NCBI GenBank assembly: GCA_020466095.1
Contig: CM035808.1
Location: 51,782,125-51,846,124, forward strand
DNA: 64,000 nucleotides
DNA from: Chlorops oryzae
Lineage: Eukaryota; Arthropoda; Insecta; Diptera; Chloropidae
Direction: 5' to 3'
In this document: piece by piece, positions 1-10,354 of the stretch
Position numbering within the stretch: the stretch's first letter is position 1
How the letters are laid out: every line of letters starts with the position of its first letter
The notes under the pieces: generated by a model
Database searches by the model: none
The model's input: the letters and a program-made list of their open reading frames with translations, nothing else
Told to the model about the DNA's origin: nothing
Translations under genes and position numbers: made by a program

Positions 1-993
1 GCGAAATTCGAAAAAATTTGATTTACACTATTTTGAATTGAGTACTACGTAGCAAGGCAAAATGTCCTCTAACGGTTTAAATTTGACCATGACCGCCATT
101 CGCGAAATTCGCAAAATTTTTATTTTCGCTATTTTCAATTGAGTATTTCGCAGCTAGACAAAATGTCCTCTAACGGTTAAAATTTGACCACGACCGCCAT
201 TCGCGAAAATCGCAAAAATTTGATTTTCACTATTTTGAATTAAGTATTTCGCAGCTAGACAAAATGTCCTCTAACGGTTAAAACTTGATCAAGCCACCAT
301 TCGCGAAATTGCCAAAAATTTGATTTTCTCTATTTTAATTGAGTATTTCGCTGCTAGAAAAAATGTCCTCTAATGGTTAAAATTTGACCACGAGCACCAT
401 CCGCGAAAATTTGATTTTCACTATTTTGAATTCAGTATTTCGCAGCTAGACAAAATGTCCTCTAACGGTTAAAATTTGACCATGACCACCATTCGCGAAT
501 TTCGCAAAAATTTGATTTTCTTTATTTTGATTTGAGTATTTCGCAGCTAGACAAAATGACCTCTAACGCTTAAAATTTGACCATTACCACCATTCGCGAA
601 ATTCGCAAAAATTTGATTTTCACTATTTTGAATTGAGTATTTCGCAGCTAGACAAAATGTCATCTAACGGTTAAAATTTGACCATGACCACCATTCGCGA
701 AATTCGCAAGAATTTGATTTTCACTATTTTGAATTGAGTATTTCGCAGGTATACAAACTGTCCTCTAACGCTTAAAATTTTAGCATGCCCACCATTCGCT
801 AAAAATTTGTACTTAATAATAATTTCGAGTTTGTGAAGCTAAATCGAAGCTCAGATAAGGTGTAGCTAGATATCCAAGCTAGAACAACGAAAGCGGCAGG
901 AATTTTTGTTTAGATAATGCTTTAATATATTTTGAGCTGAGGAAAAGGTATGTGTAAAATCGGCTTAGCCGATGTAAACTTCTTTACTTGTTT
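1..993 (-). mobile_element. Helentron-like HINE / mini-me element, family A, left end cut by window
   Basis: Non-autonomous repeat read on the minus strand. Its 5' terminus is the aacaagtaaagaag motif at about 980-993, followed by a hairpin (atcggcTAAGccgat). The body from 1 to about 800 is a direct-repeat array of roughly 100-bp units, each containing tgtcctctaacggttaaaat and a cgaaattcgcaaaa block; about eight units are visible, each with a few substitutions. Terminal hairpins, central tandem repeats and a GTCY microsatellite in sister copies match the known DINE-1/mini-me (Helentron-associated) plan. The 3' part lies left of the window. No coding capacity is seen. Confidence 0.7.
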
Positions 994-1057
994 AAGAATA
1001 AAATGTTAATATATATCTTAAAAAATTCAATTGTGATAAAACGTATTTGACTCGGTA

Positions 1058-1192
1058 TTTTTTTATACCTTTTCCGAAGGAAAGGGTATATTAAGTTTGG
1101 CTCGGAGTATGTAACATACCAAAGGAGTCGCGATAGATATAGACATATATATATATTCTTGATCAGGTTGACAAGAGGAGTCGATCTAGCCA

Positions 1193-1224
<32 letters not shown>

Positions 1225-1964
1225 GGTCACACTTTAGTTTTTCGTAATTTACTCCTAAGCCATTAAAGATATCATATTGAAATTCGGCATGGACATGAAC
1301 CAGGTAAATGTCCGAAAAACTGCATAAAAATTGTTTTCGTAGTCCCTCCTTGGGTCGAAGGAAGTGGTTCAGAAGTTTCAAAAATCACGATTTTTAATGT
1401 TTTTCCTGGATAACTTTTTTACTATACATTCCAGCTTATTGAAATTTAGTGTGGGTATAGCTACTATGTAGACTTAAGCTTTCGCTGAAAAAAAATTGCG
1501 ACATCGCTATACCTATGGTCACCATCCTACACATTAGAAAAAAACACTCTTTCTCTTATTCTCATATCTATATACAAAAATGATTTTTTTTTGCTTCTTC
1601 CGATTGTGTATTTTGCCGCCAAATAAAGTCGTCACTTAAAGTTAAAGTTTGACCATGACCACCATTCCCGAAATTCGCAAAAAATTGATATTCACTATTT
1701 GGAATTGAGTATTTCGCAGCTAAACAAAATGTCCTCTAACGGTTAAAATTTGACCATGACCACCATTCGCGAAAATGTTGTGCTTAATAATAATCTCGAG
1801 TTTTAGAAGCTAAATCGAAGAACAGATAAGTTATAAATAGATATCCAAGCTAGAACAACGAAAACGGCAGGAATTTTCGTTAAGGTAATGTTTTAACATA
1901 TTTTAGGCTGAGGAAAAGGTATGTCTGCAATCGGCTTTGCCGATGTAAACTTCTTTACTTGTTT
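1058..1964 (-). mobile_element. HINE / mini-me element, family A, short copy
   Basis: Full-length minus-strand copy with few tandem units. On the plus strand it runs from the 3' hairpin at 1065-1090 (taccttttccgaaggaaaggg), through a TA run, the conserved tcttgatcagg core and a (GTCT)n microsatellite at 1197-1224, to the 5' terminus at about 1964 (ttctttacttgttt). It lies only about 65 bp from the preceding copy in the same orientation. Both probably sit in an intron of, or just upstream of, the DENND6 gene. Confidence 0.75.
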
Positions 1965-2710
1965 TTTTTTTTTTTTGTTTTTTGGTAAAATGTAGGTACT
2001 TGCAAAAATCAATTTTCGTCGATTTAATCCTTAAATTGTTGATAAAAAAATTTATTTTATCCATAGAATGAGATCACATAAACAGAACATAATGCCCACC
2101 TGTAAACGATTTTTCGAAAAATTCGTTAAGTGACAATTTTTGCGGTGTGAAGCTACACCCCCTTTCATAAAAATTATGTTCGTCCTTAAAATCTCACAAG
2201 GACGAGCAGAAAAATTTTTGAGTCGGTTCTAAAATTTTTTTTTGATTTTGTGAAAAGGGGGGTGCAGCTCCTAAGCACACCCCTCCTCCCTGTAATCAAG
2301 TGTAGTTAGTATTTTAAAGAACCCCCACCCCTAACGTGTCACGTAGTTTGGGCACATTCCCTAACAACGGCAATAAAACATTTTTGAAACTGAATTCGAT
2401 GTGTAAATCAATAATCGATTTCCAAGACACCTAGAAGAAATTTGGTCGGTTTTAAAATCGAATACTCCGAATATCGATTTCCATGAAGCCCCTTAGTGCC
2501 TAACATACGAGATCTTTTCTTGAATATATGCCCACGAACATAAACCAAATTCCTTCCATCTACAATTGAATGCTGATGAACATAAAATACATGTATAAGA
2601 ATAAAGATTATCTTTTAATCTAGCAATTTAAGGTCACCAGATACCATTTTCATAACTTGTTCATATTTTTTTCCGTTTATGCATTCTATAACTAGATCGC
2701 TTTATTTTAG
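1965..2710. other. AT-rich noncoding, probably DENND6 intron
   Basis: No open frame with recognisable content. The stretch ends in a pyrimidine/T-rich tract and an ag acceptor at 2709-2710, so its right part is best read as the end of an intron whose upstream exon lies outside the window. Confidence 0.5.
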
Positions 2711-3624
2711 CACTTGAGTTTGTTTATCCTGCGGAATTCACACCTACTGAGAAGGAAATTAGTAATATATGCTACATGGCTTTCCCCGATTCAAATTCTG
2801 GATGCATGGGGGACACAAAATTTCATGTGCGCTTTAGAATGGCTCCCAACGAAAAAGAAACTTGCCGTATTTCCCAAAATTTGTGCAAGTATAACAGTGA
2901 TTGTGTTCCATTGCTGCGAGCCGATCAATCGCATTTATTAGGATTTGTTTATTTTCGTCAAAAGAAAGATTCAAACTTACCGCGAGGATACTTTCAAAAG
3001 AGTTTCATTTTAGTGACCCGGATGCCGTTTTTTAATTTGTTTTATGAAATAGTTGCGCAGTTAGCTCCAAAATATTTTGAAGAAGGCAATCAAGTCATAA
3101 TTTCTGCGTGCAACCAATTCGATAAATGGCCAAAACTTGAAGCAGGGGTGCGATTAAACTTGCTGATGTTTGAAGTCAATTATCAAATATTTATCCCGCT
3201 TGCGAGCAGTCGAAAAGGAAAAGAAACAGACAAATTCTCTGCATCACCAGAAGGCAGTCTTAAGTTTACAAACACAAAAGCTTTAGCTTCTGTAAATGAA
3301 TTAGATTTATTTCACAGCTTCGAATTTTTCGTTGAGAACTTATATACTCTTTGGGAATTGGTTCTAATAGCTGAACCAGTTGTTGTTGTTGGTGCATCTC
3401 CAGCAGAATGTTCTCATATGGTCCAAGTCTTAACCACGTTAATAGCACCATTGCAGTACTTTGGAGAAGCTCGCCCTTACTTTACGATACATGACAGCGA
3501 ATTCAAGGAATTAATAAGAGAATGTGGAAAAACTTCGCCATCAATAATATTGGGAGTCACCAATCCCTTTTTTATAAAACTTCTAAAAGATTGGCCTCAT
3601 ATATTGCGCTTGGTTGACAATCAG
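2711..3624 (+). CDS. DENND6: DENND6 (FAM116-type DENN domain protein), internal exon
   Basis: Large internal coding exon of the only host gene recognised here. DENND6 proteins are DENN-domain regulators of Rab GTPases in endosomal recycling (family knowledge). Reading starts in phase after the acceptor at 2709-2710 and opens with LEFVYP, then SNICYMAFPDSNSGC, LLGFVYFRQKKDSNLPRGYFQKS and LIAPLQYFGEARPYFTIHD, all typical of the uDENN/cDENN part of DENND6. The 304-codon frame ends at the donor tcag|gtaaaa (3624/3625), phase 0. The upstream sequence (N-terminal exon or exons) is not in this window. An internal ATG at 2776 is not the true start, because the conserved FVYP segment precedes it. There are no frame breaks. 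Confidence 0.9.
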
Positions 3625-3675
3625 GTAAAATAAATTATTTTTTTCTATAATAACTTTTAAACAAATACTTAACAG
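3625..3675 (+). other. DENND6: DENND6 intron (51 bp)
   Basis: Short intron with a gtaaaa donor, a T-rich tract and the acceptor ttaacag at 3675. It joins two phase-0 exons, keeping the DENND6 frame open. A length near 50-60 bp is usual for fly introns. Confidence 0.85.
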
Positions 3676-4437
3676 CAAAGTCCTCAAAAAACGTTGAAAT
3701 CTTCAAACTCAATAGCGTCAATCAATTCACATTCTGCCATACCAGCTGCAATGACCAACTCATATATAACAAGCGGAGATGGAACATATCCAGGACTCTT
3801 TACAAAGCATAGGCCTTTTCTAAAGAAAGACAAAACGTTGATAAAAAAAGTCATACTTGGTATAAAGTCAAATCGACCTGAGCATGTTCAATCTACTTTA
3901 ATGCGAAGAAATTTACTTGAATTGACACAAAGTTTTATGATTCCATTAGAAAGATATGTCGCGTCTTTAATGCCCCTCCAAAAGGATATAAGCCCATTCA
4001 AATCAGCGCCGAATTCAAACGCATTCAAATTAAATGATTTTTTGTCGACAATCGAGCAATCAGGACCACATCTGACATCCCCACTAAAGGGAGATTGGCG
4101 TGGGTTATATAAACGTTTCTTTCAATCTCCAAACTTTCGAGGCTGGTATGAATCCCGCCATCGAGAACTTCAGCTTACTTTACAGGACTTACAACTTCAA
4201 GCTTTGTCCGAAGCTGACTTAAAACAATGGGCGCAAGGCAAACAAGAAGTAGAAATCATTGATATGATGCTTAAACTTAAACAGAAATTGAATCTCTACA
4301 CCGAAAAGTCGCTCAATTATAACAATTTACAATGGGGAAATGGTAATAGCTTTATTACTAGAGAACAAATTCGGGCGCAAATCACCTCCATGAAAGAATT
4401 ACTACCTAATGATTTAAAGAATGTTGTAAATATTTGA
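3676..4437 (+). CDS. DENND6: DENND6, terminal coding exon
   Basis: Last coding exon, 253 codons plus stop, starting QSPQKT directly after the acceptor. It carries the dDENN part of the family: YPGLFTKHRPFLKKDK, RNLLELTQSFMIPLERYVAS, LMPLQKDISPFKSAPNS, SPLKGDWRGLYKRFFQSPNF and a C-terminal helical stretch with VEIIDMMLKLKQKL. It ends at tga 4435-4437. Length and motif order agree with the C-terminal half of animal DENND6 proteins, and no stop or frameshift is seen, so the gene is probably functional. Its codon use and intact frame contrast with the decayed transposon coding sequences around it. Confidence 0.9.
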   Translation, partial: QSPQKTLKSSNSIASINSHSAIPAAMTNSYITSGDGTYPGLFTKHRPFLKKDKTLIKKVILGIKSNRPEHVQSTLMRRNLLELTQSFMIPLERYVASLMPLQKDISPFKSAPNSNAFKLNDFLSTIEQSGPHLTSPLKGDWRGLYKRFFQSPNFRGWYESRHRELQLTLQDLQLQALSEADLKQWAQGKQEVEIIDMMLKLKQKLNLYTEKSLNYNNLQWGNGNSFITREQIRAQITSMKELLPNDLKNVVNI

Positions 4438-4470
4438 TCCAACTCCTCAAATGCGACCTGGTAATATTTA

Positions 4471-4476
4471 AATAAA
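4471..4476 (+). terminator. DENND6 poly(A) signal
   Basis: A canonical aataaa lies 34 bp after the DENND6 stop codon, a normal distance for a short fly 3' UTR. Confidence 0.6.
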
Positions 4477-4479
4477 AGT

Positions 4480-5267
4480 AGATTTAAACAAATGAAAATC
4501 ATTTATAGTACGGACTGGTCAAATGTGTTGAGTTGATATTCGCTTTGGATTCATCCGTTATTAATAAAAATTATTTAAAGTTTTGATACATATTATTTTG
4601 TGAACTATACGGTTTGTAAGTCAAGTTTTTATATGCGGTCAATAAAATGTCAAGAACTATTAACTACTCTGGCAGCTCTAAAATTTTCGATATCAATCTT
4701 TATCAAGGTGAAGGTGTTTTCAGTTAAGACAAAAAATTTTGTTCTTTTAATTGGGAGGCATTATTCAGATCCCAGCTTAAACACTTTTACAAATGGTTTT
4801 TTTGTCATACCCGCTCTTTCAGTTCAGTTTAGCCAATTCGCTTAATATAGAAGCACAAAAAATTCCGAACTCTACTACGTTTGAAAACTGGATTCAGTAA
4901 CTGCAGTTCAATGAATGCTCTCGGCGAGAGCCCTGCATGAAAACATTCACTTTGCGAATACATTCAATACTCTTTTTACCAGTACTCATATTCAGATTAA
5001 AAATACTCAATTAATGAAACTTTAAATGCATTCATGTGCTTTGACTATAGAGTGGCTCAATCTCGCTCTCTGGAGTACAAAGTGTTCTTCATTCGAAGAG
5101 AGGTTATTACATCATTCTTTTTGTTCGGTATTCGAGTATTTTAAAAGCTTTCGAATGCGAATCGTTAAATCGAGACATACGGGTTGCTCATTTAAACTCT
5201 TGAGTTTTTATTGTTGAGTTTATGGTACGCAAAATTCATATTTTGTAATATAATTTGTTTTTTCGAA
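4480..5267. other. Intergenic, no gene seen
   Basis: AT-rich sequence between the DENND6 poly(A) signal and the hAT-type gene. No conserved frame is recognised. The right part (about 4900-5260) probably holds the 5' end and promoter of the hAT element, but I could not fix its terminal inverted repeat. Confidence 0.4.
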
Positions 5268-5640
5268 ATGGAAGTTGATGAAGTAAGTATATAAAACAAA
5301 AGAGTTTATTGTATTTATTGAAAATTAACATACTTTTAGAATTCTAATCAATCAGCAAACGAAGAGACTCATATTTCGGCCAAAGATTTATTGGGAGTTC
5401 TTTTTTTGGTTTGGCAAGGTTTGGGAATCTTTTTCCATAATAATGGATAAAGATGGTCATACAAAAAACTTTGGTATTTGCAATACATGCAAGAAAGTTT
5501 TAAAATACCATGGATCTACATCAAATCTTGTGAAGCATAAGTGCTTTAGCAGCATTCGGTCGAAAGAAGAAGAGACTACGAAAGCTGAAATAGACGATGA
5601 TTCGAAAAAGCCGTTACGAAAAAAGGAAAGTGGATTATAA
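5268..5640 (+). pseudogene. hAT transposase, N-terminal BED zinc finger part
   Basis: Start of a broken hAT-superfamily transposase. A tiny first exon (ATG 5268, MEVDE) ends at a gtaagt donor (5283). The acceptor is at 5338-5339, and exon 2 begins NSNQSANEETHISAKDLL. A frameshift in a T run (about 5400-5410) separates this from the BED finger, which reads FGICNTCKKVLKYHGSTSNLVKHKC, with the C-x2-C...H pattern and GSTSNL motif of BED domains. A stop at 5638-5640 breaks the frame again. Continuations lie at 5648-5942, 7058-7109 and 8241-9300. A domesticated ZBED-like gene is the alternative, but the many breaks argue for a dead transposon. Confidence 0.75.
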
Positions 5641-5647
5641 AAAATTT

Positions 5648-5942
5648 GCAGGCCGTATAGCATAGTATGTGATAGCGGACTGGAAGAAAATTTAAAGCAC
5701 TTTATAATGATTGGAAATGTGTATAGTTCCAATGTGGATGTGCAAAAAGTTCTGCCACATCCAACTACGGTTTCCAGAAATATTGGAAAATTGTACGAAA
5801 CGTGTTTCAAAAGCACGAGAAAAAATACTTTCAATTAAAGAACAGGGATTCAGTATAACTTGTGATCTTTGGACTGATATTTACATAAAACAAACATATG
5901 TTGCTGCAACCATCGAATATGTGAAAGATGGTGAGCTAATAG
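5648..5942 (+). pseudogene. hAT transposase, middle part with WTD motif
   Basis: Two overlapping frames carry the continuation: first VLPHPTTVSRNIGKLYE, then after a frameshift EKILSIKEQGFSITCDLWTD and TYVAATIEYVKDGELI. The WTD...Y.A.T segment carries the first catalytic Asp region of hAT transposases. The frame is cut at 5943 by another transposon and resumes after it at 7058 (VKLLGLKSMEGERC), reaching a gtgagt splice donor at 7110. Confidence 0.75.
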
Positions 5943-7057
5943 CAAAGACCTTATGACTACCAAGATGTCTAACGTGCATACAAACGAATGGCACAAAGCG
6001 AATCAAGTTTTGAAAACTATGAAGCAAGTTAGGGAGAGAGAAAAAAGTTTTTGCTCTCTTATTGTCTCTCAAAAAAGCCGTTCGTTTTGTCTTCGTTTTT
6101 CAATTTTTTTTTTTTGTGCACTCACATTAATGCAAGGCTGAGAGCCAGAATATTTTGAATATCACTGCTCTATAATTTAGAGTCTAAATTTTAGAGACAA
6201 TAAGAGATCAAGGATATCCTAGTCGGCAATTCGTTCATTCGTGAGTTCATTGATGACATAAGTCAAATATTAAATCTCAAACAACTTTATGAGACGTAAA
6301 AAACGGATTTGGCGATAGCGTAACGGAAACGAAACGAAAATAGTACCTCACATTTGCTAGAAAATGGCAATGTTAATTTTCAGCAACGAATTCCTCGGAA
6401 TTCCATTGCGAAAATGCAAATCGCTCAACCTAACATTTTCCGACTGGCATACTTTCTCTCTTCCTACTTGCATGAATGTGTGCACACAAAACATATCAAT
6501 TAGAAAATCGAAGCAGTGCCGTAGCAATTCTGTTTTGCGTGGGGGAAAATTATTTTTTCAATCTGCGTGGGGAGGCAAAATTATTTTTTCAATTTTAACG
6601 TCTATTTTAATTAAATCCACATTACATGTACGCTTTCAATGCATGTTTTTTCGATTGTCATTTATTTTTTCTCCTTTTTTAATTTTTTTCATGGTTAAAA
6701 ACCAAAATGCGTGCGGGGGAAATTCCCTCTTCCCCTATGGTTGCTACGGCACTGAATCGAAGACAAATTAATACGAAGTTTTTTGAGAGACAAAACGAGT
6801 TCTCATTTTACATCCTCAGCGTTCGACATGCTTTATCCGCTCCTCAGTATAAGCGACCGCTCGTCCCGAAAGAAGGCATTCGACTAACAAAAGCCGAGAG
6901 AAAATTTTGCTTTGCTGTAGAAGGCTGGTACCAGCAAAGACCTTATAACTACTATAGTTATAAGGTCTTTGGTACCAGCCTCTGGTGCCATAGCTACGAT
7001 TTCGTGTGAACATTTTTTTGTACTGCGTTAGACATCTTGGTAGTTATAAGGTCTTTG
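5943..7057. mobile_element. DNA element with 32-bp TIRs and 7-bp target duplication
   Basis: A 1115-bp insertion in the hAT gene. Both ends carry caaagaccttatRactacc followed by aagatgtctaacg (32 bp, one mismatch, R = g or a). It is flanked by a perfect 7-bp direct repeat, ctaatag (5936-5942 and 7058-7064). The interior has no recognised transposase. A 7-bp duplication with ends starting CA fits the P/Galileo-type superfamily better than classical 8-bp hAT, but without a transposase this is inference. A microcopy of the same ends is nested inside it at 6935-6971. Confidence 0.75.
6935..6971. mobile_element. 37-bp micro-element: two TIRs head to head
   Basis: A 16-bp perfect inverted repeat (caaagaccttataact) around a 5-bp centre, flanked on both sides by the 7-bp direct repeat gtaccag (6928-6934 and 6972-6978). 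The ends are the same family as those of the surrounding 5943-7057 element, so this is an almost completely deleted copy that keeps little beyond its two termini. Confidence 0.75.
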
Positions 7058-7109
7058 CTAATAGTTAAGTTGCTCGGGCTCAAGTCTATGGAAGGCGAAC
7101 GATGCACGG

Positions 7110-8240
7110 GTGAGTATAGCTTCTTGAAATAAAAATAAAAAAATTAAAAAAAAAACAAATAACTGGCTTAAGAGATTAATCTGATTTAACCGCACAAATT
7201 TTACCTCTTAAAAATTTTTTTACCATAATACATATCGGCATTTCCAGGTCATCGTACGTGACATTAGATTATTAGATTATTTTCTCTTTGCTCATGAATC
7301 TACTTAATTGTTGTGTAACAATAATTTGAGAGTAGAAATGCAATGTTACAAATTGCTGAAGTTAGTCGTTTGAAGCGAAGAAGTAGTTGCTCAAAATTGC
7401 TTAAATTGAGTCAAAGATATAGGTACTTAATGAACTTAAAGCCGTTATTTTTTCTCTTTCAAATCGTAACAGGCTGGAAATGATTCCAGATAATAAAATT
7501 TTTGTATTTTTGCTTTCCATAGCCAATGTAAGAAAAAATTTTCGATCATTTTTATTTTTGTAGTCGTGGTTGACATATTCCTGGAAATGCCGATATGTAG
7601 TAAATTTTTTCATACAAATTTCATTTTAATTTTTTATATTTTTATTTGTAACATAAAATGCATAAAATATTTTTTATTTTGTCAAAATGAACTCAAAAAA
7701 GGAGGTCGTAAGTAACCGCGGTATAGGCTGTCCTGGTTGTCTGAAATAAAAAAATTTCATAGATTATTGTAAAGTACGTCTGTCGTTATCGTTCCTTCTA
7801 CAATTATCATATTTTATTTAAAAAAATGTGTTGCGCAAAAAAGGTGCCGAAAATTATACTTGCTTTTTGTCGTAAAAAAATTAATTTTGAAAAAAAATTC
7901 TGGTTCCTGAATTTAAATTTTTAAAGCGATCGGTTGGGTAATTTGGTCTGCAGGACCGTTTGCAGAAAAATGCGTTTCAGAGCCGAGAAAATTGTTTAGC
8001 GCACGTCCGCGATTGTAAACTATAATTTTTTTTATGTTAGTAATCGCGGTCTGATTTTTTAAACATTTCTTAGTAGGTTTAACTATCGAAGTATGCAGAA
8101 AAAAACGGATTTTCAAAATTTGTTACACCGGAGCAACACCTTAAGGCAAAAGTTACTTTTATTTTCAAAATGTAATTCCTTTTTTCTCTGTGGCGTCGTT
8201 TTTGTTTTATTTATATTCATAACATGTTAATATCTTTCAG
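7110..8240 (+). other. Intron of the hAT gene with a MITE-like inverted repeat
   Basis: The donor gtgagt at 7110 and the acceptor ttaatatctttcag ending at 8240 join the hAT frame at a glycine codon. The intron, about 1.1 kb, is enlarged by foreign sequence. Inverted arms containing catatcggcatttccagg lie at about 7213-7248 and 7576-7610, suggesting a MITE of about 400 bp. Nothing coding is seen in the remainder. Confidence 0.5.
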
Positions 8241-9300
8241 GCGAACATATATTGAAAGTGCATAGTATGATTTCGGATTTCAGCTGCGAATTGAATGACA
8301 GAACAATCATAGTCACTGATAGAGGCCATAACATAAAGAAATCCTTTGAAAATTATCAGCACATTCCTTGCATTTGCCACCTTTTAAATAACACTCTGCA
8401 TAAATCTTTTGAAGAAGTGCACGAGCTTACAGAACTCATGAACAGTTCTACAAAACTGGTTAAGTTCTTTAAAAAATCTAGGCTAAATACCAATTTGACA
8501 ACATCCTTGAAAAGTACATGCCCAACTCGTTGGAATTCAGTTTACTATATGCTGGCATCTATAGGGAAAAATTGGGGCGAAATAATTGCAATTCCTCAAA
8601 ACAGAAACGAATTGAGTAAAATCGATCATATAAATATTTCAACCTTGAAGGCTGTGGTAAGTATACTACAGCATATTGAAGAAGCTTCTAAAACATTAGA
8701 GGGCGATAAGTATGCCACAATGCACTTAGTAGTAATTTATGTGCATCAATTAAAATCTGTTTGCACTTTCGATACTTGCTATTCAGACGTAATATTAAGT
8801 TTTCAACAAAAGTTCCGCGTGTATTTAGAGACAACGGTTGATTGAAACATATCCATTTTTCATAAAATGGCTGTTTTCCTTTTTCCACCCACTAACAAGT
8901 TGTTGCAATTTTCGGATGTAGAAAGACAATCTATTGAGATTGAATGTTTACGAATAATTAAAGGCTTTCAAATGGAATTACCACCTTTTCAAGAGGAGCT
9001 TCTTCCCCATCAGCACCACTATGCAAGTACCAAAAGTTATTTTAAGATTTTTTAGAACAAGTTGACCAGAGCGATCCCACAGAATTTGTGGCGCGCGATC
9101 TCCAATTGTACAAAAATACAAAAGTTTCAAATAACTTGGATTTTGACGTTTTTAAATGGTGGGAGCTTAACAAAAACAATTTTCCGATTCTCTACAAATT
9201 AAGTTGCTTTATTTGCGCAGTGCCTCGTCTGAACAAGTGTTTTCGGCTGCGAGAAATTTCGTATCAGAAAAAAGGTCGGCATTATGTTTAAATGAAATGG
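8241..9300 (+). pseudogene. hAT transposase, C-terminal catalytic and dimerisation part
   Basis: Continuation after the intron. GEHILKVHSMISDF is followed by IIVTDRGHNIKKSF (catalytic Asp region), HIPCICHLLNNTLHKSF and CPTRWNSVYYMLASI, all hallmarks of hAT transposases. An in-frame tga stands at 8843-8845. The same frame continues with FHKMAVFLFPPTNKLLQF, and after a frameshift comes the dimerisation domain with FDVFKWWELNKNNFPILYKL and SSEQVFSAARNFVSEKRSAL near 9213-9280. At least one stop and two frameshifts show the gene is dead. The sequence is cut at about 9303 by another hAT-type end. Confidence 0.85.
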
Positions 9301-9308
9301 GCGTGAGC

Positions 9309-9552
9309 CAGGCCCGTACGCAGGGGAGGGTTTGGGGGTTCAAATGACATTTGTAGGCCAGAAGCTTTTCCAAATGTTAATATTATACTCCGGATCATGG
9401 CCGTTTTGCCTGTTACCACGTCAGGAAAGGAACGGTCATTTTCTACTCTGCGACGCTTGAAAACGTACTTGAGGTCTACAATAAAAGAAGATCGTCTAAA
9501 TGGACTTGCGGCTTTAAATATCCCTCGCAATATTCCAGTTAATGTAGAGTGA
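9309..9552 (+). pseudogene. Second hAT relic (ZMYM1-like C-terminus) with hAT-type end
   Basis: A hAT-like terminus, caggcccgtacgcagg, lies at 9309-9324. It is followed by a short frame (about 9373-9552, + strand) reading MAVLPVTTSGKERSFSTLRR, then LKTYLRSTIKEDRLNGLAAL and IPRNIP, ending at tga 9550-9552. This is the dimerisation segment of the hAT proteins often annotated as zinc-finger MYM-type 1-like, with the ERSFS.LRRLK core. It belongs to a different hAT lineage from the preceding gene. The rest of the transposase is missing and no matching right end was found. Confidence 0.65.
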
Positions 9553-10354
9553 GTAATGAAAGAATTTTTTTCGGTACCTCAAAGAATGGCAATGTTGACA
9601 GAAAAATAATAAAATAATGCAAATGGCAAATTAAGACATGAAACTATTGATCACGTATGTTATTGATTTTTTCCAACGACCATACAATTAAAATCATAAA
9701 CCAAAAAATGGAACAAATTGGTCAAACCTTGAAAACCATTAAAACAAAATTATCTATCGAAAAAACTTTCCCATTAGAAAAGCAATTGATTCTAAATTTT
9801 ACCATTTAACTTCATTTGATGACCTTTTTGTTAGACATAAAATTTTAAAAGTCAACGACTTTTTTAGAAATCAAATTTTCAAGATTAAATAATTTTAACT
9901 TTTTCCAAAGATATCAATAAAACGTATTTTCAGTCGTAAAGTCATACTTCTAAAAGCAATAGCCCTGTTCCCGTACTGCACGAAACTGCTCAAATTTGCG
10001 ATATTTTAAAGTAACCAGTTTTAAATTAGACTTGGCGATTTTTGAATTTTTCTACAGTTTCCACTACGATATTTTGACATTGGCACTTCGCTGTCCATTA
10101 GGGCTGCTCTTAACTCTATGGAGAAATTTTGTAGCGAGTTTCTGATCGGTCTCAGGGTCCAGAAGTGTTCCATTAGACATGGAGGAGAAACGTGAGAAAT
10201 TTGGAGGCAATCGGATAACGGGAACCCGTGGCAGTTTTCAATTGAAGTTTGGGAAATTGGCGAAAATAGAGAGAAAACGGCCCTTAACTCCCCACAAGGC
10301 GCCCCCACGGATATATAACGTATGCCCAACCCCCATTATTTTTTTACTCCGAAC
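9553..10354. other. Noncoding, left flank of the foldback palindrome
   Basis: AT-rich to about 10020, then more GC-rich. The stretch 10180-10354 could be an outer part of the palindrome's left arm, but its partner would fall in the assembly gap, so this cannot be tested here. No gene is seen. Confidence 0.4.

Noticed and set aside
1..800. CRISPR-like regular repeat array
   Set aside because: The units are about 100 bp of direct repeat without unique spacers, lie in a HINE and occur in a eukaryotic genome.
9288..9530. Minus-strand frame of 80 codons
   Set aside because: It is the antisense shadow of the hAT dimerisation fragment read on the plus strand.
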